A stretch of 64,000 nt of DNA from CAYNUJ01 sp964573255 (GCA_964573255.1 CAZNJB010000017.1:9392-73391); one strand, 5' to 3'; positions 44,143-53,865 are shown, numbered from the stretch's first letter. The notes: generated by a model not told the origin, from the sequence alone. Numbers and translations: made by a program.

Positions 44143-46782
44143 TTACTTCATATCTTTTAATATTTCCAGTAACTCTTCAATTGTTCTGGCGCCATCTAAT
44201 TTTACATTTTTAAAAACCATAAAATATCGATATTTACTGCCGGCCTTACTTTCCCAAATTTTCCCTAATTTTAGTTTTTTCTCGCTATCGGTATTATCTC
44301 TGTCATCTCCTTTTGTTTCAATTAAAACTATGTTACCGTTTTTTAGTTTTACAATAAAATCAGGATAATGATTTATAAATCCATTTATTAAAAAACCTTT
44401 TCCTCTCTCAAGATTTCTATGCCAAAATACAACACTATCCAAATTCGCAACTTTAAAAATTACCTCTTTTTCAAAGCCATTCATTTCTCCTTCTTCAACA
44501 TATAAATTTTTGGTGATTCCCTTTACTGTATTTTTAGGGCTTATCTTTTGAGAGAATTCAAAGCCGGGATTACAAACTATTTCACCTTTATCAAGTAATA
44601 TTGAAAATTGCTTCTCTGCATATCTATCAGTCAATTCCTTAATTTTATTCTTTATCTTAACAGCATAAAAATAATCATTGTTAGATATTTCTGATATTTT
44701 TTCGCTGTCAAAATCTTTGATTATATCTTCAATGTATTTTGCTATTTCTGGTTCAGAAATTTCATCTATATTCCTGATGTGTCTTGCTAACCTGTTTGAA
44801 AGTTCTTTAATTTTTCCTTCGGGTGAAAGGGTTGAAATATACTGAATAAAAGCCTCTTTTACTCGCGGACTGACATATTTATAATGTGGGGTATATTCAT
44901 CTTTTCTCCCTTCTTCTAAATCTACACTCGCCATATTTTGTGATGTAAGTGTAAAGTCAATATTTTTATCCTGACTACTTAATTTAAAACCCTCTAACAA
45001 CAATGTTTTTGTTATGCGAACATACGAACCTTTTTTTTCAAATATAGAACCATGATTTACCTTTTTGTAAAACAATGGTAGCTTAATATTTTTTGCAGTA
45101 TCTTTGAAAATATTTTTAATTGGAAATGTCTTCATTTTTTCCTTTATCTCGTTTGGAATTGAATTGTCTTCATTTTCTAATTCTTTTACGATTTGTTCAA
45201 ATTCTTCGTTTGTTTGATCTGCTAACCCAATAATGTCATCTAATTTCTGTGTGTTATCTTCGGTTTCTGAAAGTTGCCTTATTTTATCTGTGTCAATTTC
45301 TAATTCTGTCTGTTGTTCCTCATCTGTTTGCACAGTATCATTATCTGAAAACAAAAGGTTCTCAAAAGTCTTTTCTTTGGATGCTTTGGCTATTTCTTCT
45401 TTTTGACTTTCTTTTACTCTGTAATCTTTTGCGCTAAAACCGGCTTTGTTTAGACCCGTAACAATTTTATCCAATGTTTGTAAAAAGTTATTTGACGAAG
45501 TAAAAACATAAGACAAATTCAATAAGTTTTTTTGATGTTTGGTTACATACGGCAATCTTAAAACACGTCCTAAAATTTGTTCAACATCTACCGCCGATGA
45601 TTTATTTGCCAATGAAGCCAAAATATAAGCAAACGGACAATCCCACCCCTCTTTTAAAGCATTTACCGTTATGATATAACGAACTTCACAATCCTTGCTT
45701 AATAAATCAACATTTTTAATTTCGTCTTTATTGGCAGTTTTTATCTTTATTTCTTCTTCGGGTATGCCTAAATCTATTAAACTTTGTTTGATTTTTTCAA
45801 AGGTAACATTGTCGTCATCTGTTTTGGGTTGGGCTTGAAATAAAACTATCGGGCGGATATATTTTCCGCCATTCTTTTCTTGCTCTATGGCATCGGCTTC
45901 TAATTTCTTTTGCAATTGTATGGCACTGGTAATTACCTCGTTTGAGTCGTGGTGATTGTAAACAATAACAGGCAATTTTACCATATTGTTTTTCTTCAAC
46001 TTTATGGCATCTACAAAACTAATTATGTTACTATTTTCTCGGGGTGTTGCAGTTAAGTCAAAAACAAAACTCGGGTTGATATTATTGAGCATATCAACCG
46101 TTAAATCTGACTCAAAATTATGGCTTTCGTCAATAATAACAACAGGATTTAATTGTGTAATTACTTGCATTAATGCTGTTTCGTCCACATCGGGTAATAG
46201 TTTATCTTTGTGTTGATAGGTTTGCGGAAACTCTTGTAAGTTTTCGTTTTCTTGGTAAGCTTTTCGAGCTTCTTTTGTTCTGGCTCTAAATGATTGGACA
46301 CTTAAAACAAATATGCTTAATTGTTCCTTGATATTTACAGGATTGAAATCAGCACCGTGTAATAAATCTTCTTTCAGATAAACTTTTACCGCTCCGTTAA
46401 AATGGCTATCTATTTTTTGACGGTAAGGGTGTTCAGGGTCGTTTAAGTTTTTGTAGGTCTGTTTCAAAATGGTATCCGAAGGCACAAACCAAACAGCAAC
46501 TTTGGGCTTTTCAGGCGGGAAACTGTCAAATATCGGTTTTAAAGCATTGCAGGCAATAAATGTTTTACCGCCTGCCGTTGGCACTTTTACCGTAACACGC
46601 GGCACACCTTTTATTGAATTGTCATAAGGTTTCAGATAATTATCATCAATGCTGTTTATAGCAACGCCTTTGCTTTCCCAAAATTCCGAAAATGCTTTTT
46701 TGACATTATTCGTTTTTTCAAGAAACTCTATATATTTTATCAAGTCGTTAATGACTTCTTGTTGATAACCTTTTAATTCCAT
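44143..46782 (-). CDS. Type III restriction endonuclease subunit (Res)
   Basis: This 879-residue protein is the ATP-driven restriction subunit that works with the Mod methylase. Walker A is PTAGGKTF (residues 68-75), the DEAH-type box is IIDESHNFES (about 220), the helicase C-domain has ALKEGWDCPFAYILASL and VEQILGRVLRLP, and the C-terminal nuclease has HYPDFIVKLKNGNIVLIETK, a PD-(D/E)xK site (about 803-822). It ends the operon and starts three bases after mod stops. Length and motif order match type III Res. Frame intact, so likely active. Confidence 0.93.
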   Translation of the reverse strand: MELKGYQQEVINDLIKYIEFLEKTNNVKKAFSEFWESKGVAINSIDDNYLKPYDNSIKGVPRVTVKVPTAGGKTFIACNALKPIFDSFPPEKPKVAVWFVPSDTILKQTYKNLNDPEHPYRQKIDSHFNGAVKVYLKEDLLHGADFNPVNIKEQLSIFVLSVQSFRARTKEARKAYQENENLQEFPQTYQHKDKLLPDVDETALMQVITQLNPVVIIDESHNFESDLTVDMLNNINPSFVFDLTATPRENSNIISFVDAIKLKKNNMVKLPVIVYNHHDSNEVITSAIQLQKKLEADAIEQEKNGGKYIRPIVLFQAQPKTDDDNVTFEKIKQSLIDLGIPEEEIKIKTANKDEIKNVDLLSKDCEVRYIITVNALKEGWDCPFAYILASLANKSSAVDVEQILGRVLRLPYVTKHQKNLLNLSYVFTSSNNFLQTLDKIVTGLNKAGFSAKDYRVKESQKEEIAKASKEKTFENLLFSDNDTVQTDEEQQTELEIDTDKIRQLSETEDNTQKLDDIIGLADQTNEEFEQIVKELENEDNSIPNEIKEKMKTFPIKNIFKDTAKNIKLPLFYKKVNHGSIFEKKGSYVRITKTLLLEGFKLSSQDKNIDFTLTSQNMASVDLEEGRKDEYTPHYKYVSPRVKEAFIQYISTLSPEGKIKELSNRLARHIRNIDEISEPEIAKYIEDIIKDFDSEKISEISNNDYFYAVKIKNKIKELTDRYAEKQFSILLDKGEIVCNPGFEFSQKISPKNTVKGITKNLYVEEGEMNGFEKEVIFKVANLDSVVFWHRNLERGKGFLINGFINHYPDFIVKLKNGNIVLIETKGDDRDNTDSEKKLKLGKIWESKAGSKYRYFMVFKNVKLDGARTIEELLEILKDMK

Positions 46783-46785
46783 AGT

Positions 46786-48435
46786 TTAAAACCTTTTTAT
46801 ATCCCTTGGTATTTTTTTGAAAATAATGTTATGCTTCAACAAATAATCTTTATCCAACAAACACACATCGGCATAAATGATATATTGTTCGGCTTTTTCG
46901 GTTACAATGTTTAAAGTGTCTATGCTCAATGTGGTTAAACGGTCTTTTTCATAGTAGAAATAATAACCGGTATCATTGTATGTATCTAACAAATACCAAT
47001 GTTCTTTTTGCCGTTTGCGTTTCAGGTGTTGTTTGGTTTCGGTGTAATAAATATATTCTCGTATCTTGTCTTCGCCAATTTCTTCATTAAGATTTTTATC
47101 TTCTTTGAAAACGGGTTGTCCCAATTCATAAAAATCAAAACTTCCGCCTGTGCCTTCCAATGCCTTGTCGCCTGTGCCGTAACCTTGCATAACTCGTTTT
47201 ACTCGTTCGGCGGTAATGCTTTCGGCATAATCTTCCATTTCTACCAAAATAAATTTACGGTTGCCTCCATCTTCTTTGTTTAGGTTTAATACGGCGTGAG
47301 CGGTTGTGCCACTACCTGAAAAAGAATCAAGGATGATTGAGTTTTTGTCACTTACTAGTTTTAAGAAGAACTTTATCAATGAAGTTGGTTTAGGATAGTC
47401 AAAAACATTCTTTTTAAAAATTGCTTTTAATTCTTTTTTTGCACCTTCGTTTGTATCAACATCATTATTTTTTTTGTCAATAGTTGAAGAAAAATACTTT
47501 TCTTTTAACATATTAGTAGGTGCTTTAAATGTTTTGTCAGTCCTCAAAAATCTGATAGAAAATTTCTCACTTTTTATGATGAATGTTGTTCCTTTTTCAA
47601 TTTCTGAATTTATAGTTTCTTGAACCCATTTAAATTCAGCAGTTAAATAAAAATCTTTGTCAGCAAATCCATTTGTAATAACAATATCATCGTGTAAATA
47701 TGCTTTTTCATATTGTTTTGACTTATAAACACCATCAGGGATTTTGAAAAAAACTTTTTCTTTTGGAAATAATATTTTTGCTTTTGGATTCCCAGAATTT
47801 AGTAAAGGTGCATCACCGCCGTCAGATAGTTCGGCTTCATACTTTTTATTATCTTTTCTTTTTTCATAGCAAACAACATACTCAACAGTTTTTCGTGATT
47901 TTTTTGCTAAGCTTGGTGGGGTTGAAGTTTTTGTCCAAGAAAAGTATTCAACAAAATTATTTTTCCCAAATATTTCATCCAATATCAATCTTAAATGAGC
48001 CAATTCGTGGTCATCAATAGAAATAAAAATAACACCGTCATCGGCAAGTAGTTTATGCAGTAGTTTTAGGCGAGGATACATCATACAGAGCCATTTATCG
48101 TGGCGTGTCAGGTCCTCACTTTCTTTGCCTACCACTTCGCCAAGCCATTTTTTTATTTTCGGGTGGTTTACATTGTCGTTATATACCCATTTTTCTTCTC
48201 CTGTATTGTAAGGCGGGTCAATGTAGATAACTTTTATCTTTCCTTCGTATTCGGGTAAAAGGGCTTTTAGTGCTTCCAAGTTATCGCCGTGTATTATTTT
48301 GTTTCCGCTGTTGGTGGCTTCGTTTTGTTTGCCGTTTTCAGCCGTAAAACCGTATTTATGTTCAAGCACCTTAAACGGCACATCTTGGTGGTGGCTTACT
48401 ACTTTTTCTTTTCCTATCCAATGTAATACAGGCAT
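46786..48435 (-). CDS. Type III DNA methyltransferase (Mod)
   Basis: A 549-residue site-specific adenine methylase. The catalytic motif DPPYNTG is at residues 73-79 and the SAM-binding FSGSGTTAHAVL at about 370, the order of type III (beta-class) Mod proteins. The roughly 290 residues between them form the target-recognition domain that sets the sequence specificity of both methylation and restriction. It lies between the OLD-like gene (25-base gap) and res (3-base gap) in one leftward operon. No simple-sequence tract was seen, so phase variation is unlikely. Confidence 0.93.
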   Translation of the reverse strand: MPVLHWIGKEKVVSHHQDVPFKVLEHKYGFTAENGKQNEATNSGNKIIHGDNLEALKALLPEYEGKIKVIYIDPPYNTGEEKWVYNDNVNHPKIKKWLGEVVGKESEDLTRHDKWLCMMYPRLKLLHKLLADDGVIFISIDDHELAHLRLILDEIFGKNNFVEYFSWTKTSTPPSLAKKSRKTVEYVVCYEKRKDNKKYEAELSDGGDAPLLNSGNPKAKILFPKEKVFFKIPDGVYKSKQYEKAYLHDDIVITNGFADKDFYLTAEFKWVQETINSEIEKGTTFIIKSEKFSIRFLRTDKTFKAPTNMLKEKYFSSTIDKKNNDVDTNEGAKKELKAIFKKNVFDYPKPTSLIKFFLKLVSDKNSIILDSFSGSGTTAHAVLNLNKEDGGNRKFILVEMEDYAESITAERVKRVMQGYGTGDKALEGTGGSFDFYELGQPVFKEDKNLNEEIGEDKIREYIYYTETKQHLKRKRQKEHWYLLDTYNDTGYYFYYEKDRLTTLSIDTLNIVTEKAEQYIIYADVCLLDKDYLLKHNIIFKKIPRDIKRF

Positions 48436-48460
48436 ATATTTAATTTCTTTTTAAATTCGT

Positions 48461-50269
48461 TTAATTTTCAAAAATAGTTTTAATTTGCTCAAACCACAAT
48501 TTTATTTCATCAAAAGCATTCAATTCTTCAAGGTCTGTTTTTGTAATCTGTTTTGCAAGTTTGCCGTTTAAAATACTTTTAACTTCGTTTTCTTTAAAAG
48601 TTGTTTTGTTTGTAATGAATGTAGGAATATCTTCAATATCCCAATTTTCAATTGAACTACAATCAATATTAAATTCTGCTTCAATCAAGTGTTTTGGGAT
48701 ATAGTTTTCCATTTCTCTTTTTTGCGTCATAATGCAAACAGAATTATCACCTCTTGCGTTTATTTCTTCACATTGCTTTTGATATTGTTCGGTATTTTTA
48801 CCTGAATTTGAATCTCTATCGTAAATGTGAAACTCTGTTACATTAGAACCTTTAAGGTAATTTCTATCAACCCAGTTTTTCAGGTTTCCGCCTTGCAATG
48901 GAATAATTGTTATTTGTTCAGCTTCCAAATCAATAATTTCTTTTAATTCAGGAATATTTTGATTTATGTTTTTGATGAATTTAATATCATATTCGCCTTC
49001 AACACAAATAACCAATTTACTTAAATAAGGCATTACACCAAGAGTTTTAGCAATTTCATTTAATTTGTTTTCGGATTTATTTATCTGTGCTTCTCCGTTT
49101 TGTTCTTCAATAAAAATTAGATTTTCATCTTTTACAATTTTTGCAATTTCAGGTGTATGGGTTGTAATTATCAATTGGTTTTTATCTTTTTGAGAAAGCT
49201 CAATCAATGCATTTATAAGCATATTTTGGTGATTGGGATGTTGCGAAGTTTCCGGCTCTTCAATTGCATAAATGATATTTTTGTTTCTCGTGTTTTTTCG
49301 TTCGGCTTCTGCTCTAAAATAATTTAATAAAATTAAACGCCTTATACCGCTACCTCGTTTATTTACAGGAATGCCATCATCAGTTTTAAAAGTAAAAGAG
49401 AACAAAGAATCCCACGCCTTATTTGAAATATCAGGATTTAAGACTTTTGCTATATCAGGATTCATTTCTTCCAATTTCTTAATCGTGTCTTTTCCTATTT
49501 GAATAGCTTTTTTCTCGATAACTTGTTTAATTTCTTCTAATTCTTCAATTACTTCGTCAATTGCCGATTGCGTAATCGCTTTTAATGGTTGTTGGACTTC
49601 TTTGTCTGTGTCTTTATTCAATCTGTCCGATTGAAATAAAAAGTAACTTGGTAATTCATTTTTTAAACTGTCCCATATTTTTTTACCTTCATCTTTTGAA
49701 ATAAGGATACCAATTTCCTCTAACTCATTTATTTCTGTCACAGAATAAATTGCCTGCCTAATTCTAGAACTTGTATTCTTTCTTACTTCGTCAACATTAA
49801 GTTTATCAGAATATTTATCAGTTAATAAATTTCTTAATTGATCAATTTTAAGAATGGGTAATGGTTTGGAAAATGCTTTTGGATAATTTGCAATTAATTC
49901 AACTTTTAAACTACTCGCTGTTAGTTTCCCTTTTGAACAATCCCAAATTTGATGTATTTCAAGTAAGCCATCTTTGTTTAAAAGATATTCATCTTCAAGA
50001 TTTGTTGGAATGGTGTCAATTATGTAATTCTTTGATTTATCTATTTCAAAAACACAGCCAATCGACATTGTATTGTTATCAACATAAACATTATGGTCTG
50101 ATATATCAATTTTTACAGTTTCGTTATTGAAAAATATTTCAAGAGCTTCAAGTATTGTCGATTTTCCTATATCATTCTTTCCTATAATTACATTTAGTTT
50201 ATTATCAAATTCAACTTCTGTTTTTTTGTAAGCTCTAAAATTTTCTAAAATTAATTTCTTTAATATCAT
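48461..50269 (-). CDS. OLD-family nuclease (ABC-type ATPase plus TOPRIM)
   Basis: This 602-residue protein joins an ABC-type ATPase with a TOPRIM nuclease domain. Walker A is VIIGKNDIGKSTILEA (about 28-43), the signature/Walker B-like segment is YAIEEPETSQHP, and the TOPRIM part has LVICVEGEYDIKFIKN (about 420) and IYDRDSNSG (about 475). OLD enzymes act in phage defence. There is no UvrD-like helicase beside it (as in Gabija), and the gene is instead the first in an operon with type III mod and res, so it may be an extra nuclease arm of the restriction system or a separate defence gene. Confidence 0.88.
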   Translation of the reverse strand: MILKKLILENFRAYKKTEVEFDNKLNVIIGKNDIGKSTILEALEIFFNNETVKIDISDHNVYVDNNTMSIGCVFEIDKSKNYIIDTIPTNLEDEYLLNKDGLLEIHQIWDCSKGKLTASSLKVELIANYPKAFSKPLPILKIDQLRNLLTDKYSDKLNVDEVRKNTSSRIRQAIYSVTEINELEEIGILISKDEGKKIWDSLKNELPSYFLFQSDRLNKDTDKEVQQPLKAITQSAIDEVIEELEEIKQVIEKKAIQIGKDTIKKLEEMNPDIAKVLNPDISNKAWDSLFSFTFKTDDGIPVNKRGSGIRRLILLNYFRAEAERKNTRNKNIIYAIEEPETSQHPNHQNMLINALIELSQKDKNQLIITTHTPEIAKIVKDENLIFIEEQNGEAQINKSENKLNEIAKTLGVMPYLSKLVICVEGEYDIKFIKNINQNIPELKEIIDLEAEQITIIPLQGGNLKNWVDRNYLKGSNVTEFHIYDRDSNSGKNTEQYQKQCEEINARGDNSVCIMTQKREMENYIPKHLIEAEFNIDCSSIENWDIEDIPTFITNKTTFKENEVKSILNGKLAKQITKTDLEELNAFDEIKLWFEQIKTIFEN

Positions 50270-50307
50270 AGTTTTTATTTTTCTTTAATAGTAGTGTTTT
50301 GGCAAAA

Positions 50308-50341
50308 AATAGCTTATCCCAATAAATCGGGATGTGCTATT
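50308..50341 (-). terminator. Terminator-like hairpin in the leader of the R-M operon
   Basis: Read on the minus strand, AATAGC..ATCCC pairs with GGGAT..GCTATT in an interrupted 13-base stem around an 8-base loop, followed by a T run. It lies 39 bases upstream of the OLD-type gene, so it could be an attenuator, or the terminator of a transcript arriving from the right. Confidence 0.55.
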
Positions 50342-50590
50342 TGTACGTTGGTTTTTCAATTTATTATTTTCTTGTTGCAAATTTATCATCTTCTTTCTTC
50401 GTTTTTCAATCTTGCGCCAAACATCTTAATATCCGTATTACATTTACCACGTCTTATTACGTTTTAAACGAATTGCGACTATTGTATCTACTAATTAAAA
50501 AGTATTGAATTCTAAAAATTTTAGGCGGAGAAACAGCTCGTACAAAATTCAGCCCCGTTTGTTTATTGAGTTTCACTTTAATAAATCTCC

Positions 50591-50658
50591 ATCCGGTTTA
50601 TTAAAAGCCGGATGCAAAATAAATAAATAATATTATTGAAGCAATCCGGTAGAGTGAA
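50591..50658. repeat. 68-bp direct repeat, copy A
   Basis: It matches 56293-56360 at 63 of 68 positions, with no gaps, in the same orientation. It begins with a small hairpin (ATCCGG ... CCGGAT, 50591-50613). The flanking bases differ. It borders the left side of the abiE segment. Origin unknown; no open frame spans it. Confidence 0.85.
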
Positions 50659-50861
50659 TTTTTTGTAATTACGGAAGTGAATGTAAAAAGGGAAGGAAGA
50701 CAAGCTCAACTGGTGGCCCCCCTATTCCTGATATAGAAGGTAGTGGATTTAAGAGGTTTTTATGCTTTCAGGTTTCAATAGGTTTTAAGATTAAAAGAGA
50801 AACGATTTTCTGGAGAATCAGGGAGGGATAGCCGGGTTTGGTTTATTTAAATTAATATTTG

Positions 50862-50890
50862 TTGACTTAAAGTGTATAAATATATATAAT
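50862..50890 (+). promoter_or_regulatory. Sigma-70-consensus-like promoter of abiE
   Basis: TTGACT (50862-50867), a 17-base spacer and TATAAT (50885-50890) make a textbook sigma-70 promoter of the proteobacterial type rather than the TTTG/TAnnTTTG type used elsewhere in the window. It lies 61 bases before the AbiEi start. Confidence 0.6.
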
Positions 50891-50951
50891 TATAAACCAT
50901 TTATTGCAAATAGTTTATTTAGGTGGTTATTTATATACTAATGGTGAAGAA

Positions 50952-51698
50952 ATGAAAGGAAAAATAAACCGGTTGATCGCTTCTTGGAGGAAGGGAACAG
51001 TAAGAACATCTGCTTCGTTACGTGCCGAAGGTTATTCTGACAGTTTGATCGCAAAATATGTAAACAGTAAATGGATTGAACCCATAGGTTTTGGTGCTTA
51101 TAAGCTTTACAATGATAGAATAGATTGGTATGGCGCATTATATGCTTTACAAACAGAACAGAAGTCATCGATACATGTGGGAGGTAAGTCAGCGCTGCAG
51201 TTGATGGGGTTAGCGCACAATATCCCTGGTAAGTTGAAGAAAATAGAATTATACCACAACGATGCGAAAGTTCTACCGAAATGGTTTTTGGAATACAAGT
51301 GGAGTGTTGAGCTTTCAATCACAAAAACTGGCAAATGCGGAGATGCGAACAGGTTCTTTACAGAAATAGAATTGGACGGAATAAATATAAAGACTGCGGT
51401 AGCGGAGCTCGCGATATTGGAACTGCTTCTAAAAGTACCGGAAGAGGAATCGTATAATGAAGCGAATTTAATAATGGGGGGACTATTAAATTTAAGACCC
51501 AGGTTTTTAACAGATGTTTTAATGGAATGTAAATCGATAAAAGCCAAAAGACTTTTTTTGTATTTATCTGAAAAGCATAATCAAGCTTGGTTGAGAGGGA
51601 TAGACATATCTAAGGTGAATCTCGGCAAGGGGAAAAGACAAATAGTAACGAACGGAATGTTTGATGCGAAATATTTAATAACGGTACCGAAAGGGTAA
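50952..51698 (+). CDS. AbiEi-type antitoxin (type IV toxin-antitoxin)
   Basis: A 248-residue antitoxin and repressor. The start at 50952 (MKGKINRLIASWRKGTV) is supported by the position of the N-terminal helix-turn-helix; an upstream TTG at 50904 is less likely. The wing region has TSASLRAEGYSDSLIAKYVN and IEPIGFGAYKL, followed by WYGALYALQTEQKSSIHVGG and KSALQLMGLAH, a recognisable AbiEi pattern. It binds its own promoter in known systems. The stop overlaps the start of the toxin gene (TAATGA), a standard AbiE layout. Confidence 0.87.
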   Translation: MKGKINRLIASWRKGTVRTSASLRAEGYSDSLIAKYVNSKWIEPIGFGAYKLYNDRIDWYGALYALQTEQKSSIHVGGKSALQLMGLAHNIPGKLKKIELYHNDAKVLPKWFLEYKWSVELSITKTGKCGDANRFFTEIELDGINIKTAVAELAILELLLKVPEEESYNEANLIMGGLLNLRPRFLTDVLMECKSIKAKRLFLYLSEKHNQAWLRGIDISKVNLGKGKRQIVTNGMFDAKYLITVPKG

Positions 51699-52621
51699 TG
51701 AAAAACACTATTTATTATAGGCAAGTTAAATTATTGCTACAAATCCTTCCTTTCGTATATGAAGAGAAAAACATAGCTCTAAAAGGCGGAACGGCAATAA
51801 ACCTTTTTTTTAGAGCAATGCCTAGACTTTCGGTTGATATTGATTTAGCCTATCTTCCTGTAACCAATAGGGAATATGCCTTAAATGATATTGCAAAAAT
51901 TTTAAATAGGATAAAGAAAAGAATAAAAAGTTTGTTCCCCAATTCTTTAATACGGGAAAGAAGGTTGGGAGATACGGAATGGATATCCGGTTTAGTTATT
52001 CAATATGGAGGGGTTGTTGTCAAAGTTGAAGTAAACACAACTATTAGAGGTGCAGTTAATCCTCCTGTTGAGTTAGTACTAAATCAAGAAGCTGCAGATC
52101 TTTTTGAAATGGATGTGATTGTACAATCGCTGTCTTTTGAAGATTTGTATGCGGGTAAGATTTGTGCGGCTTTGGATCGTCAGCATCCCAGGGATTTTTA
52201 TGATATAAAAATACTACTCGAAAATGAAGGAATAAGCAAAAGATTAAGACAAACATTTATTGCTTATTTAATTAGTCATAACAGACCAATTGTAGAATTG
52301 CTTGATCCGAATTTTATTGACATTAGAAATGTTTACGAGAATGAATTTTCGGGTATGACCAGGGAAAATGTTTCAATTGAGGAACTTTTAATTAGCAGGG
52401 ATCAATTAATTGAGAAAATAAGGAGATCGTTAACAGAGAAAGAAATTGATTTTATAATTTCATTTAAAGAGAGACAACCGAAGTGGGAATTGTTAGAAAT
52501 CAAGGGAATAGAAAAATTGCCATCGGTAAAATGGAAAATGTTAAATCTTGATAATATGCAAAAAGAAAAATACTCGGAAGCACTTAATAAGCTGAAAATG
52601 TTTCTTAATTCTATAAGATGA
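51698..52621 (+). CDS. AbiEii-type nucleotidyltransferase toxin (type IV toxin-antitoxin)
   Basis: This 307-residue toxin belongs to the DNA polymerase-beta-like nucleotidyltransferases, which modify tRNAs in characterised members and cause abortive infection. The active site is LKGGTAINLFF with SVDIDLAYL (Gly30-31, Asp47 and Asp49). The downstream LYAGKICAALDRQHPRDFYD holds the other family residues. It is coupled translationally to the AbiEi-like gene. A frame without damage and the conserved active site suggest a working system. Confidence 0.9.
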   Translation: MKNTIYYRQVKLLLQILPFVYEEKNIALKGGTAINLFFRAMPRLSVDIDLAYLPVTNREYALNDIAKILNRIKKRIKSLFPNSLIRERRLGDTEWISGLVIQYGGVVVKVEVNTTIRGAVNPPVELVLNQEAADLFEMDVIVQSLSFEDLYAGKICAALDRQHPRDFYDIKILLENEGISKRLRQTFIAYLISHNRPIVELLDPNFIDIRNVYENEFSGMTRENVSIEELLISRDQLIEKIRRSLTEKEIDFIISFKERQPKWELLEIKGIEKLPSVKWKMLNLDNMQKEKYSEALNKLKMFLNSIR

Positions 52622-52764
52622 TTTTCAAGCTTGTATCTATCCAAAGCAACGTTTATTTAATTGTGGGTATAAAATTATTATTCACAACAAGCTTACAGCA
52701 TATAATAATTCTGTTTTATTAGATGAGATAACGCCGTGTGGTTTATTGATTTTTTAGACTGGTT

Positions 52765-53145
52765 TCATTCATAATTACTTATTTCAATAAGATTTCCATC
52801 CGGGTCCCTTAAATAGATTGAACGTATTTTACCAATTGCTCCCGTTCTTGAAACTATCCCTTCAATAATTTTAACTCCTTTTTTCTCAAGCTCGGATTTA
52901 ACGGTTTCTATCTTTGTGCCGGTAATAAAACAGATGTCAGCCGAGCCGCAAGTCGGTGCTTTTGCTTTTGGCTCAAATTCCTTGCCTTTTTCGTGCAAGT
53001 TAATCTTTTGATTTCCAAAAGAAAGGGCTCTCCTATTCTCTCCGAATGTAATGCATTCCATTCCTAAAATCTCGGTATAGAAATTTATCGTTTTGTTTAA
53101 GTCTTTAACCGTTAATACAATATGGTCGATTCTTTCAATTTTCAT
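52765..53145 (-). CDS. VOC-family metalloenzyme (glyoxalase/bleomycin-resistance fold)
   Basis: A 126-residue protein with the paired beta-alpha-beta modules of the vicinal oxygen chelate fold: IDHIVLTVKDLNKTINFYTE, then KINLHEKGKEFEPKAKAPTC and RSIYLRDPDGNLIEISNYE. The metal ligands His8, His near LHEKG and Glu near DPDGNLIE are in the normal places. It could be a glyoxalase-like or antibiotic-resistance enzyme. It lies alone, 119 bases from the leftward operon upstream of it. Confidence 0.9.
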   Translation of the reverse strand: MKIERIDHIVLTVKDLNKTINFYTEILGMECITFGENRRALSFGNQKINLHEKGKEFEPKAKAPTCGSADICFITGTKIETVKSELEKKGVKIIEGIVSRTGAIGKIRSIYLRDPDGNLIEISNYE

Positions 53146-53264
53146 AATGCTTTAATTCTATTAACAGTTTAATTATTAAATTCTCATATCTTAATTAAAA
53201 ATAACATTTTACTTTAACTAAGGAAATTACTGCTTATAGTTTGATAGCAGCTGGCTGTTTTATT

Positions 53265-53855
53265 TCATTGGTTATTTACATTATTTTTATCTGATATTTC
53301 ATCTTCATAATCAGGGCGTCTTACTGCAAATCCTAAAATTAATTTTATCATAAACATTATTCCAAGTGCTAAAATATAAGGATTTATTTCAGTAAACATT
53401 GTGGTTAAAATAATACCTATAACCAAAAATGCAGATGCTGTATTTTGCTGAATTTCCCTATTTGAAATTGCATTTACTATTAATGTTAAAATAACTGTAA
53501 ATGAGGCTATAAATAAAAAGTAATTGAAATATTGAGGGAAAATAACATAAAGTATTGTGGGTTGTAATATATGAATGAGTATAAAAGGAATTCTTTTTTT
53601 CTCGTTTCGTTGGTAATATTGATTGGTTGAAGATGATAAATTGGCTACAACTCCCCCTGCAATATCTATTGTAGTTATGAAAAACAAAGCATATTTCCAA
53701 TAACTCAATTCGTTATCTTTTATCATATAAGTTAAAAACAAAGCCGTAATTATAGCGGTTACATAAACGGAAATAAAAGTATATAAAGACGTTCTATTTC
53801 CGTGTAGTTCTATTAATAATTTGGGAACAGTTATTTTCTTTAATAAGTTGTTCAT
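53265..53855 (-). CDS. Polytopic membrane protein of unknown function
   Basis: A 196-residue inner-membrane protein with about six hydrophobic helices and short loops, including FLTYMIKDNELSYWKYALFF and DIAGGVVANLSSSTNQYYQR. No family is recognised. It is the last gene of the TetR-controlled operon, 10 bases after tetR. It could be a small-molecule permease or a lipid-modifying protein; nothing in the sequence decides. Confidence 0.7.
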   Translation of the reverse strand: MNNLLKKITVPKLLIELHGNRTSLYTFISVYVTAIITALFLTYMIKDNELSYWKYALFFITTIDIAGGVVANLSSSTNQYYQRNEKKRIPFILIHILQPTILYVIFPQYFNYFLFIASFTVILTLIVNAISNREIQQNTASAFLVIGIILTTMFTEINPYILALGIMFMIKLILGFAVRRPDYEDEISDKNNVNNQ

Positions 53856-53865
53856 ATCTCTAGTT

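Larger units (their letters stand above)
50270..50951. other. 682-base gene-free region between the R-M operon and abiE
   Basis: It contains an attenuator-like hairpin on the OLD side, one copy of a 68-bp direct repeat, an 11-base direct repeat and the abiE promoter, each listed separately. No coding frame is supported. Confidence 0.6.

Noticed and set aside
50938..51547. Leftward frames opposite abiEi
   Set aside because: Shadows of the AbiEi-like coding sequence.
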